From NCBI GenBank assembly GCA_945788205.1, contig CALZLE010000392.1:1-9742 (forward strand): a stretch of DNA of 9,742 nt, read 5' to 3'. The notes under the pieces are model-generated. The model saw only the letters and a program-made list of their open reading frames with translations, was not told the DNA's origin and made no database searches. Made by a program: the position numbers and the translations under genes. This DNA is from an uncultured Desulfuromonadales bacterium. Lineage in GTDB: Bacteria > Desulfobacterota > Desulfuromonadia > Desulfuromonadales > Geopsychrobacteraceae. This document shows positions 1 to 6,498 of this stretch, one piece after another; the stretch's first letter is position 1, and each line of letters starts with the position of its first letter.

Positions 1-363
1 CATCTGCACCCCTTCCAGCAGCCCGGTTCCGGTTTCACCCATTTCGGCCTGCTCGGCGTGTTCAACGGCCCGCTCCAGATTGTCGATGACCGGCAAAACC
101 TCACGGAGAATATTTTCGTTGGAAAATTTGGCCAGCTCTTCTTTTTCCCGTTGGGTCCGCTTACGCAGGTTTTCCATGTCGGCCAAAGTTCTCAGGTACT
201 GTTCCTGATGAGCTTTGACCTCACTGCGAGCCTTATCCAGCTCGGCCTGCAGTTGCTCTTCCTGAGAAAGCTCTTCCTCAGCAGCAACGACTTCTGGTGC
301 CACGCTTTCCTGTTCTGTGCTCTCAACCGTTTCCGGTTGTTCTTCTGGTGTTTTTTTCCCCAC
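1..363 (-). CDS. grpE: GrpE nucleotide exchange factor (3' part beyond window)
   Basis: GrpE is the cytoplasmic co-chaperone that releases ADP from DnaK in the heat-shock folding cycle. The window holds the first 121 codons, and the reading frame runs off the left edge. The protein opens with an acidic, probably disordered tail (residues 1-35), followed by a long charged heptad-like region (about 36-85) typical of the GrpE dimer coiled coil. It contains the family signature YLRTLADMENLRKR and then LPVIDNLERAVEHA. The start is GTG: an AAGGAG ribosome-binding site lies 8 nt upstream, and an in-frame TAA lies just before that. The ATG at 381-383 (minus strand) is in another frame and stops after five codons. 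The gene follows hrcA by 22 nt, the usual hrcA-grpE-dnaK order, so it should be under CIRCE control. Identity is nearly certain; only the C-terminal beta domain is unseen. Confidence 0.95.
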   Translation of the reverse strand, partial: MGKKTPEEQPETVESTEQESVAPEVVAAEEELSQEEQLQAELDKARSEVKAHQEQYLRTLADMENLRKRTQREKEELAKFSNENILREVLPVIDNLERAVEHAEQAEMGETGTGLLEGVQM

Positions 364-371
364 CTTTAGCG

Positions 372-377
372 CTCCTT
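372..377 (-). promoter_or_regulatory. Shine-Dalgarno site fixing the GTG start of grpE
   Basis: On the minus strand this reads AAGGAG, 8 nt before the GTG at 361-363. No ATG in the GrpE frame lies between the upstream in-frame TAA (376-378) and the conserved coding region, so this site decides the start codon. Confidence 0.8.
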
Positions 378-385
378 ATGCATTT

Positions 386-1426
386 TTATTCTGCTTCCCG
401 CTCCAGAATCCGGCTCACCAGCTGGGCGGTAAAATCTACGATCGGTATAACCTCTGAATAGGGCATCCGAACCGGACCGATAACGCCGAGAGTTCCGATC
501 GCCCCTTTCTTATTGGAGAAACTCGAGGTCACCAAACTGCAACCTTCGATTTCAACATGCTGGCTCTGACTGCCGATAAAAATCTGCACTCCCTGAGCCG
601 TTTGACTCTGATCGAGCAGTTCAATCAAGGTTGATTTGCTCTCCAGCGTCTTGATAATCCGCTTCATCTGATCCGGAGTGGAAAATTCCGGCTGCTCCAA
701 CATCAATGAAGTGCCAGAAACAAAAATCAGATCACCCGCTTCATCCTGCAGTGCGGTACTCGACAAACTCAGCGCTTGCTTCTGTAATCGATCGTAATTG
801 CTGCGCTCGGTCTGCAACTCACGAGCAATCTTTTCTCGTACGTCCTGAATACTCAAGCCAGTGAGCTCGTGATTCAGGTAATTGCTTATCTGCTCCAGTT
901 CGTGGGAACTGAGATCGGGAACCCCTTCGATAACCTTATTCTGAACCAGCCCGGTTTCGGAGACATAAATCACCAGCAACCGACCATGCGACAAACGAAC
1001 AAACTCGATCTGCCGAAAGACCGTTGAGGCAAACTTCGGCGCCATCACCAAGCCGGTGTAATTGGAAAGCCCCGACATCACTCGCCCCACTTCCTGCATG
1101 ATGTCTTCCATCTTCATGCCTTGGAAACGGTAATTCTGACGAAGCCTGGTTTCTTCCTCTTTGCTTAGATCGCGAACCTGCAGCAGAGAATCGATGTAAT
1201 AGTGAAAGCCCTTCTCGGTCGGAACCCGGCCGGCCGAGGTATGCGGCGAGCAGAGAAAACCCATCTCCTCCAAATCGGACATCACATTGCGGACCGAAGC
1301 TGGCGACAGGTTAAAACTGTGCCGCTTGGTAATCGCACGACTCCCGACCGGTTCTGCTGAAGAGATATAGTCTTCGACTATCGCTTCAAGAATATTTTGG
1401 CTGCGCTCATTCAGCTCTTCAGCCAT
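386..1426 (-). CDS. hrcA: Heat-inducible transcription repressor HrcA
   Basis: HrcA binds the CIRCE inverted repeat and represses the hrcA-grpE-dnaK operon (and often groESL) until heat stress ties up GroEL, which it needs for activity. The 346 residues match the usual family length. The N-terminal winged-helix domain (about 1-80) carries the expected blocks EDYISSAEPVGSRAI (18-32), SPASVRNVMSDLEEMGFL (41-58) and HTSAGRVPTEKG (62-73). The remainder is the GAF-like dimerisation and inserted domain. Its C-terminal block GAIGTLGVIGPVRMPY is also typical. The ATG has a GGAG site (1436-1439) 9 nt upstream. A perfect CIRCE lies 47 nt upstream of the start, so the gene is autoregulated. No truncation or odd residues are seen. 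Confidence 0.97.
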   Translation of the reverse strand: MAEELNERSQNILEAIVEDYISSAEPVGSRAITKRHSFNLSPASVRNVMSDLEEMGFLCSPHTSAGRVPTEKGFHYYIDSLLQVRDLSKEEETRLRQNYRFQGMKMEDIMQEVGRVMSGLSNYTGLVMAPKFASTVFRQIEFVRLSHGRLLVIYVSETGLVQNKVIEGVPDLSSHELEQISNYLNHELTGLSIQDVREKIARELQTERSNYDRLQKQALSLSSTALQDEAGDLIFVSGTSLMLEQPEFSTPDQMKRIIKTLESKSTLIELLDQSQTAQGVQIFIGSQSQHVEIEGCSLVTSSFSNKKGAIGTLGVIGPVRMPYSEVIPIVDFTAQLVSRILEREAE

Positions 1427-1473
1427 AGCTTTTCACTCCGAAATAGGCCACACAAAGGGCGGCGACTCAACTG

Positions 1474-1500
1474 TTAGCACTCATCGAGACAGAGTGCTAA
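1474..1500 (-). promoter_or_regulatory. CIRCE operator (HrcA binding site)
   Basis: The sequence is a perfect inverted repeat, TTAGCACTC, then 9 nt, then GAGTGCTAA. It matches the known CIRCE consensus at all 18 arm positions. It lies in the hrcA 5' leader, directly at the predicted transcription start and 47 nt before the hrcA ATG, so bound HrcA would block initiation. Confidence 0.97.
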
Positions 1501-1506
1501 CACGAC

Positions 1507-1535
1507 ACCCTATCAACGAGCCCCCTCTTTGTCAA
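1507..1535 (-). promoter_or_regulatory. Predicted sigma70-type promoter of hrcA-grpE operon
   Basis: On the minus strand a perfect -35 hexamer TTGACA (1530-1535) is followed by a 17-nt spacer and a weak -10, TAGGGT (1507-1512, three of six consensus bases). Transcription would start near 1500, at the edge of CIRCE, which is the classic arrangement for HrcA control. The -35 and spacing are strong and the -10 is poor, so the assignment leans on the position relative to CIRCE. Confidence 0.65.
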
Positions 1536-1609
1536 GCCGAATAGGGGCAAATTGGCGCGACTGGCAAGAGATTTCAGTGGATTAATTAGTCAACAGCAGG
1601 AAAGAAAAC

Positions 1610-2743
1610 TTAAAGAAATGAGCTGATCAAATGGTCGTACAGCAACCAGCCTTGCAGATCGAAACTCCAGCGATCAGCGCTCAACTGCAGATGCTCCGCA
1701 TGGCGCTGGAAAGCGCCCGGGAAAACCTCTTCCGGATAGCACCCAAAAGAAGCCTTAAACTGCTCCCGCGACAGACCGTCGGCGGTTCTCAGCGCCAGAT
1801 AGATAGTTTCTGCCATCGCCGCCTGTCGATCGAAGGATTCGAGCGATACCATTGGCGACTCGCCAGCTGCCAGCTTCCGTCGATAACGGAGCAGGTCCGC
1901 CGGGACATGCCAGCGCTCGCCCCAGCCATCGGCGTTAAAACTGTGCGCCCCGCAGCCGAGCGCAAAACAGCTGCGCCGCTGCCAGTAAACCTGATTATGC
2001 CGACAACGGTAACCGGGCCGGGCAAAGTTTGAAATTTCATAATGCTCGAAACCAGCTGCCGTTAGCAATCGGTTGATCAATAGGTAGCTATCAGCATAGA
2101 CCTGCTCATCAACTTCAGCCAACTCACCGGCCTGCAATCGCTGATACAATTGTGTGCCCGACTCAAAGGTCAATCCATACAGGGACAAATGCTCCGGCTG
2201 TATAGCCAGCAAACCCTCAACATCCTCCGTTAACTGAACGAGGGACTGTCCGGGAAGAGCGAAGATCAGGTCGAGACTCAGGTTTTCAAAACCAGCCTCT
2301 CGAGCCGAAACAACAGCCTCTCGAGCCTCAGCAGCGGAATGCGCCCGACCAAGCAGCCGCAAATAGTCATCATTGAGAGTCTGCACGCCAAGAGAAAGAC
2401 GGTTGATCCCCGCCTGCCGATAGCCGTGCAACTTCTCTGCAGACAGGGTTCCTGGATTAGCTTCGAGAGACACTTCACAATCGGGTGAAAAACCAAAGAG
2501 ATCTTCGACCCGCCGCAACAGGGATGCGACTTGCTCCACAGAAAGAAGCGACGGTGTCCCTCCACCGAAAAAGATGGTCTGCAGCGGGAGCGGCTCGGCC
2601 TGTTGCCGCAGCTGCTCCAGTTCGCACAACAGCAGCTGGACATATTCATCCAGCTCCGCAGTGGAGGCCTGTGGGAGTGAAAAAAAGTCACAGTAGCCGC
2701 ATTTCCGCTGGCAGTAGGGGATATGCAGATAGAGGGAGTTCAT
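1610..2743 (-). CDS. hemW: Radical SAM heme chaperone HemW
   Basis: HemW binds heme and passes it to target proteins. It is a relative of the coproporphyrinogen dehydrogenase HemN and is often misannotated as such. The predicted protein has 377 residues. The radical-SAM motif CQRKCGYC gives C11, C15 and C18 for the [4Fe-4S] cluster. The extra cysteine that HemN has just after this motif is absent (DFF instead), which favours HemW. GGGTPS (60-65) is the SAM-binding glycine motif, and HNQVYW (249-254) matches the HNxxYW heme-binding motif of HemW. I chose the ATG at 2743 because MNSLYLHIPYC is the family N-terminus and a GAGG lies 9 nt upstream. A TTG six codons further upstream has no good ribosome-binding site. 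The gene begins 36 nt after the antiporter operon, and the next gene downstream has its own promoter. Confidence 0.93.
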   Translation of the reverse strand: MNSLYLHIPYCQRKCGYCDFFSLPQASTAELDEYVQLLLCELEQLRQQAEPLPLQTIFFGGGTPSLLSVEQVASLLRRVEDLFGFSPDCEVSLEANPGTLSAEKLHGYRQAGINRLSLGVQTLNDDYLRLLGRAHSAAEAREAVVSAREAGFENLSLDLIFALPGQSLVQLTEDVEGLLAIQPEHLSLYGLTFESGTQLYQRLQAGELAEVDEQVYADSYLLINRLLTAAGFEHYEISNFARPGYRCRHNQVYWQRRSCFALGCGAHSFNADGWGERWHVPADLLRYRRKLAAGESPMVSLESFDRQAAMAETIYLALRTADGLSREQFKASFGCYPEEVFPGAFQRHAEHLQLSADRWSFDLQGWLLYDHLISSFL

Positions 2744-2779
2744 CGATCTCGGCCTCAGCAAGGGAGGCTGTCAGCCCGG

Positions 2780-4558
2780 CTAGAAAAAGAAAAACACCAG
2801 GCTGACTGCGGCAAGAAAGCTGACCGTCAACAACACTCCGCCGCCGACGGGGTAGGCCAGGTTGCGGGTCCGGCGTTCAGCACTCTCCTGACGACTGGCC
2901 AGCGTCTTTTCTTCGCCGGTTGCCTCGGTCAGCAGGCGGACTCCGTAACTCTGCAAATTGCGGGCGGGGTCGCTGAAAAACCGACTCAACTTCGCTGGAA
3001 ACTGCTGGACGAAAACCCGGTCGCCAAAATCGTTGATGCCGTTGAAAATCTTGTCGCAGACCCGATAGAGCCAGGGCGCACCCTTGCGGTAAACCAGGTC
3101 CGCGTCGAGGTTGACCGAGCGGATCTCGGCCGGATAAATACCGGCCAGCAGCAGCAGGGTGAAGGCCAGCGCCGAGAAGAACAGCAGCTGGGTCTGAGCA
3201 ATCACATGGCTCGCCGTATAGGGCGCATAATCAGTGGCGAAAGGCAGCAACTGGTAGAGGAACTGCGGGAAGGTACCGATAAAGATACACAAAAAGGCCG
3301 CGATCCCCATCGCCAGCAGCATGTGCTTCGGTGCTTCTTTACAGCGCAACCCGGAATCGTGGGAGAAAAAAGCGAAGAAAGGAATCTTGATCCCGGCGTG
3401 GTGGAAAACCCCGGCGGAAGCGAACAGCAGCACGAACCAGACAAAACGCAACTCACCGTGGGCAGCCGCCTCCATCACCATCGACTTACTGACGAAGCCG
3501 CTGAACAGCGGAAATGCCGAAATCGACGCGGCACCGACGATACAGAAGGTACAGGTCCAGGGCATCGATTTGTAGAGGCCACCCAGATCGGTGGCGTTGA
3601 TTTTGCCGGTCCGGTACATGACCGCACCCATGGACATGAACAACAAACCTTTAAACAGGATATCGTTAAAGGCGTGGGCTATGGCGCCATTGATCGCCAG
3701 ATGGGTACCGATACCGATACCGACGACCATAAAACCGACCTGGTTGATCAGCGAATAGGCCAGTACCCGGCGCAGATCGTTCTCGATAACCGCGTAGAAG
3801 ATCGGGAAGCCGGCCATGGCGACGCCGATCCAGATCAGCGCTTCGGTTCCCGGGAAAGCCCGAGCGAGAAAATAGACGGCGGTCTTGGTGGTAAACGCCG
3901 AGAGGAAAATGGTGCCGGTGATGGTTGCTTCCGGGTAGGCGTCGACCAGCCAGGAGTGGACAAAAGGCCAGGCGCAGTTAACGCCAACGCCGATGAAAAT
4001 CAGATAGGAGGCGAAACTTTCCAGGCCGATAAAACCGAACGCCGCCGATCCGGTCTCCTGAACATGCATGATGATCCCCGCCAGCAGGCAGAGTCCCCCG
4101 GCAACGTGGACCATGAAATACCGTGCGCCGGCGGCAATTGCCGCTTTGGTGCGACGCGCAAGGACCAGGAAGGTTGCGCTGATGGTCAACATCTCCCAGA
4201 AAACGAACAGGGAGAAAAGGTCACCGGCGAAGGTGACGCCCAGGGCCGCCCCGGCATAGACGGTGGCCGCGATACTCTGTACCCGGTCATCGACATGCCA
4301 GGCGTAGATATTGGAAATAATGGCGACGATATGGAAAATATAGCCGAAGATCAGGCTCAATTTATCAAATTTCCCCAGTACCACTTCAAAACCGAGGAAG
4401 TCGTAGCTCCAGAAACTGCCGACAGGGATCGCCAGCAGGTTGATAAAGCTGAGGACCGGCAGTATCAGCAGCCAGACCCCCTTGGCCTTGCCTTTCAGGA
4501 AGATCAGCGGCAGGGCTCCGAGGATCAGAACCAGTGCCGGTGGCAACGCATTAATCAT
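2780..4558 (-). CDS. Third NuoL/MrpD-like antiporter subunit, long form (592 aa)
   Basis: This is a polytopic inner-membrane protein of the proton-conducting family (NuoL/M/N, MrpA/D), expected to form one ion channel of the Mrp-like complex. Conserved elements are E122 in the FWEM motif (helix 5 glutamate), H201 in HSWLVDAYPEAT, K225 in TTK (helix 8), H295 and K303 in HAFNDILFK, and K358 in GFVSK (helix 12). The usual helix 7 lysine seven residues before the HSWL histidine is N194 instead. After the 14-helix core comes a hydrophilic, charged stretch (about 478-566) and a last hydrophobic helix (about 569-592), longer than a typical MrpD of about 490-500 residues and closer to NuoL in length. 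The start has GAGG upstream and overlaps the preceding gene by 8 nt. I would not call it MrpA, since the MrpA C-terminal domains are separate genes here. The exact subfamily name is uncertain. Confidence 0.88.
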   Translation of the reverse strand: MINALPPALVLILGALPLIFLKGKAKGVWLLILPVLSFINLLAIPVGSFWSYDFLGFEVVLGKFDKLSLIFGYIFHIVAIISNIYAWHVDDRVQSIAATVYAGAALGVTFAGDLFSLFVFWEMLTISATFLVLARRTKAAIAAGARYFMVHVAGGLCLLAGIIMHVQETGSAAFGFIGLESFASYLIFIGVGVNCAWPFVHSWLVDAYPEATITGTIFLSAFTTKTAVYFLARAFPGTEALIWIGVAMAGFPIFYAVIENDLRRVLAYSLINQVGFMVVGIGIGTHLAINGAIAHAFNDILFKGLLFMSMGAVMYRTGKINATDLGGLYKSMPWTCTFCIVGAASISAFPLFSGFVSKSMVMEAAAHGELRFVWFVLLFASAGVFHHAGIKIPFFAFFSHDSGLRCKEAPKHMLLAMGIAAFLCIFIGTFPQFLYQLLPFATDYAPYTASHVIAQTQLLFFSALAFTLLLLAGIYPAEIRSVNLDADLVYRKGAPWLYRVCDKIFNGINDFGDRVFVQQFPAKLSRFFSDPARNLQSYGVRLLTEATGEEKTLASRQESAERRTRNLAYPVGGGVLLTVSFLAAVSLVFFFF

Positions 4559-4814
4559 AATAATCCTCTTTGCGCATAACCAGCGGGCGCAGAATAAACT
4601 TGGAGATTACAACCAGGATGACACAGGCGACAAATCCATAGACCGCGTAGAAGCCGAAGTACTCTTCCCACGGAAAGATGGCGTGCTTGTGATAGAACAG
4701 GTCAATGCCGAGAGTTAAGCCGGTCAAGGTGAAAAAAATCACCAGCAGGCGTTTCACATTCTCCGGCTTGTCGAACATCCCCGGCTTATCGTTGGTCTCA
4801 TTACTTTTCTTCAT
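4551..4814 (-). CDS. Small two-helix membrane protein of the antiporter operon
   Basis: This predicted protein has 87 residues. A charged N-terminus carries DKPENVKRLL (15-24), followed by two hydrophobic helices (about 23-41 and 53-74). The segment between the helices contains HKHAIFPWEEYFGFYAVYG, and the tail ends in RKEDYYD. I have no characterised family name. I believe similar proteins annotated as hypothetical accompany Mrp-like operons in other proteobacteria, but this is memory only. The ATG at 4814 is preferred because GGGAG (4823-4827) lies 8 nt upstream; a TTG at 4847 would add 11 residues without a good ribosome-binding site. Its stop overlaps the start of the 592-aa subunit by 8 nt, so translation is probably coupled. 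It may be an accessory or assembly subunit of the complex (inference). Confidence 0.82.
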   Translation of the reverse strand: MKKSNETNDKPGMFDKPENVKRLLVIFFTLTGLTLGIDLFYHKHAIFPWEEYFGFYAVYGFVACVILVVISKFILRPLVMRKEDYYD

Positions 4815-4856
4815 AAAACAAACTCCCTCGTAGAGCTCTTCAGGCAACCGCCCGTG

Positions 4857-4997
4857 CTACAGGGTGCGAAAAAAAACATAGGCGAGATAAAGAATCCCCA
4901 GGGTGATCGCAACCAGAAAAACCGGCCGATATCCAGGGACTTCTTCATGGTCGAGCACCATAATCTCTTCATCTTCAGATTTCTTCTCGTGACTCAT
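4857..4997 (-). CDS. 46-aa single-helix membrane protein of the antiporter operon
   Basis: This short open frame starts with ATG at 4997 and ends with TAG at 4857-4859. The protein has 46 residues. The first half is soluble and acidic, with EKKSEDEE (4-11) and LDHEEVPGYRPV (15-26). A single hydrophobic helix follows (about 26-43), and the tail is FFRTL. A TAGGAG ribosome-binding site (5005-5010) lies 7 nt before the ATG and includes the stop codon of the preceding subunit gene. It fills what would otherwise be the only noticeable gap (4815-5007) in an operon with almost no spacing. The clean start, ribosome site, stop and membrane-anchor design support a real gene. The function is unknown; a small accessory subunit is the natural guess. 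Confidence 0.78.
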   Translation of the reverse strand: MSHEKKSEDEEIMVLDHEEVPGYRPVFLVAITLGILYLAYVFFRTL

Positions 4998-5007
4998 CTA
5001 GCAACTC

Positions 5008-6477
5008 CTAAAGGCCAAGGGCCAGCTGGGCCAGGCGATAAAAAACCGACGGCCAGAAGAACAGCGCCAAAGAGCAGAGCGCGGTGATCGACAGCGGCAC
5101 CAGGCAGAACAGCGGCGCCTCTTTTATCCCTTCCGGCTCCCCTTCCGCTGCCGGCAGGAAGAACCCGCGGTAGACGATCGGGAAAAAGTAGAAGGCGTTC
5201 AGCAGCGAGCTGATCAGAATCACCAGCAACAGGATCAGCTGGCCGCTCTCAACCGCGCCGATCGCCAAGTTCCACTTGCTGATGAAACCGCCCAGCGGCG
5301 GCATGCCGATAATACTTAAGGAGCCGAGAAAGAAGGCCAGGTAGGTGATCGGCATGCGCCGCCCGAGGCCGTCCATCTGGCTGATATATTTTTTCCCGGC
5401 CGCGACATAGATGGCCCCGGCGCAGAAGAACAAGGTGATCTTGCCGAACGCGTGCATGGCGATATGCAGTAGTCCACCGGTCATGCCGACGGCTGTGAGC
5501 ATGCCGGCACCAAGCACCATATAAGAGAGCTGGCCGATGGTCGAATAAGCGAGCCGGCGCTTGAGGTTGTCCTGGGTCAGAGCCACCAGTGAGGCGACCA
5601 GAATGGTTGTCGCTGCAACCGTACAGACGATCCAGCCGAGATTGGCCTGCTGTAACTGCTCTGGACCGAGGATATGGAAAATGATCCGCAGGATCGAGAA
5701 GGCGCCCGCCTTGACCACTGCAACACCGTGCAGGAACGAGCTGACCGGGGTCGGGGCGACCATCGCTGCCGGCAGCCAGCCGTGGAAGGGCATCACCCCG
5801 GACTTGGCGAAACCGAACAGGAACAGCACCAGCAGCAAGGCCAGCAGTTCCGGTGAAGCGCCGCTTTCAGCCATTACGCCGCCAACCTGGAAATCAAGGT
5901 TACCGGTCAGCGAATAGACGATCAACATCGCCGGCAAGGCCAGGCCGATTGAGGTGCCAAGAATATAAGTAAGGTACTTGCGCCCCGACTTGCGGGATTC
6001 AGCGTTCTGCTCGTGAGTGACCAGCGGGTAGGTGGAAAGCGACAGCAGCTCGTAAAACAGATACATGGTCAGCAGGTTGCCGGCGAAGGCCACCCCCAGG
6101 GTCGCCGAGATCGCCACCGCGAAGGAAGCGAAATAGCGGGTCTGGGCATGCTCGTTGAGCGTGCGCATGTAGCCGATCGAGTAGAGCGAGGTGAAGAACC
6201 AGAGGATCGAAGCGACCAGGGCAAAAAACATCCCCATGGCGTCGACCCTGAGTACCAGCGGTACCCCCGGAACAACTTCCGCGATGACAAATTCCCAGCC
6301 GCCGCCATTCAGCACGTGCGGCAACAGTGAGATGACAATCGCCACCTTGATGAGTGCCGCCAGCAGGGTCCAGCTCTCGCGCAGGTTCGGAGTGCGATCC
6401 GAGAGCATGATCGGGATCGCCCCGAGCAGCGAAACCAGCACGGCCAGCAGAGGCCAGATTGAAGTTTGGATGCTCAT
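5008..6477 (-). CDS. Second MrpD/NuoM-type antiporter subunit (489 aa)
   Basis: This is an inner-membrane proton-conducting subunit of the NuoL/M/N-MrpA/D family, of standard MrpD length with about 14 hydrophobic helices. Every residue I know to matter in this family is present: E143 in the FYELLSLSTYPL helix 5 motif, K225 in FGFAKSG (helix 7), H232 in FHGWLPAAM, K256 in VVKAG (helix 8), H338, H342 and K346 in HIAMHAFGK, and K401 in GGFISKW (helix 12). Of the three large subunits this looks the most canonical for ion translocation. It starts 21 nt after the 493-aa subunit gene. AGAGGG lies upstream at a rather long spacing (about 13 nt). A duplicated MrpD is known from some Mrp operons, so D-D tandems are not unprecedented. 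Confidence 0.92.
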   Translation of the reverse strand: MSIQTSIWPLLAVLVSLLGAIPIMLSDRTPNLRESWTLLAALIKVAIVISLLPHVLNGGGWEFVIAEVVPGVPLVLRVDAMGMFFALVASILWFFTSLYSIGYMRTLNEHAQTRYFASFAVAISATLGVAFAGNLLTMYLFYELLSLSTYPLVTHEQNAESRKSGRKYLTYILGTSIGLALPAMLIVYSLTGNLDFQVGGVMAESGASPELLALLLVLFLFGFAKSGVMPFHGWLPAAMVAPTPVSSFLHGVAVVKAGAFSILRIIFHILGPEQLQQANLGWIVCTVAATTILVASLVALTQDNLKRRLAYSTIGQLSYMVLGAGMLTAVGMTGGLLHIAMHAFGKITLFFCAGAIYVAAGKKYISQMDGLGRRMPITYLAFFLGSLSIIGMPPLGGFISKWNLAIGAVESGQLILLLVILISSLLNAFYFFPIVYRGFFLPAAEGEPEGIKEAPLFCLVPLSITALCSLALFFWPSVFYRLAQLALGL

Positions 6478-6498
6478 CGTGAAATATGCCCTCTGAAA

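Noticed and set aside
381..383. ATG at 381-383 (minus strand) as the grpE start
   Set aside because: It is in a different frame from GrpE and meets a stop after five codons. The GTG at 361-363 has the ribosome-binding site and the correct frame.
1520..1548. A possible hairpin (GCCCC(C)T/AGGGGC) between hemW and hrcA as a terminator
   Set aside because: The stem is about 6 bp with a bulge and a loop of about 16 nt, no T-run follows on the minus strand, and the predicted -35 element lies inside it.
1565..1593. A second promoter starting from TTGACT at 1588-1593
   Set aside because: The -35 is good, but no sequence resembling TATAAT occurs at 15-19 nt spacing on the minus strand.
2723..4579. 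A 618-codon open frame on the plus strand opposite the 592-aa subunit gene
   Set aside because: Its translation is a low-hydrophobicity, Q/D/G/R-rich string with no domain pattern, while the minus strand encodes a clear membrane protein with family motifs and overlapping operon neighbours. Long antisense frames of this kind arise from codon bias in GC-rich genes.
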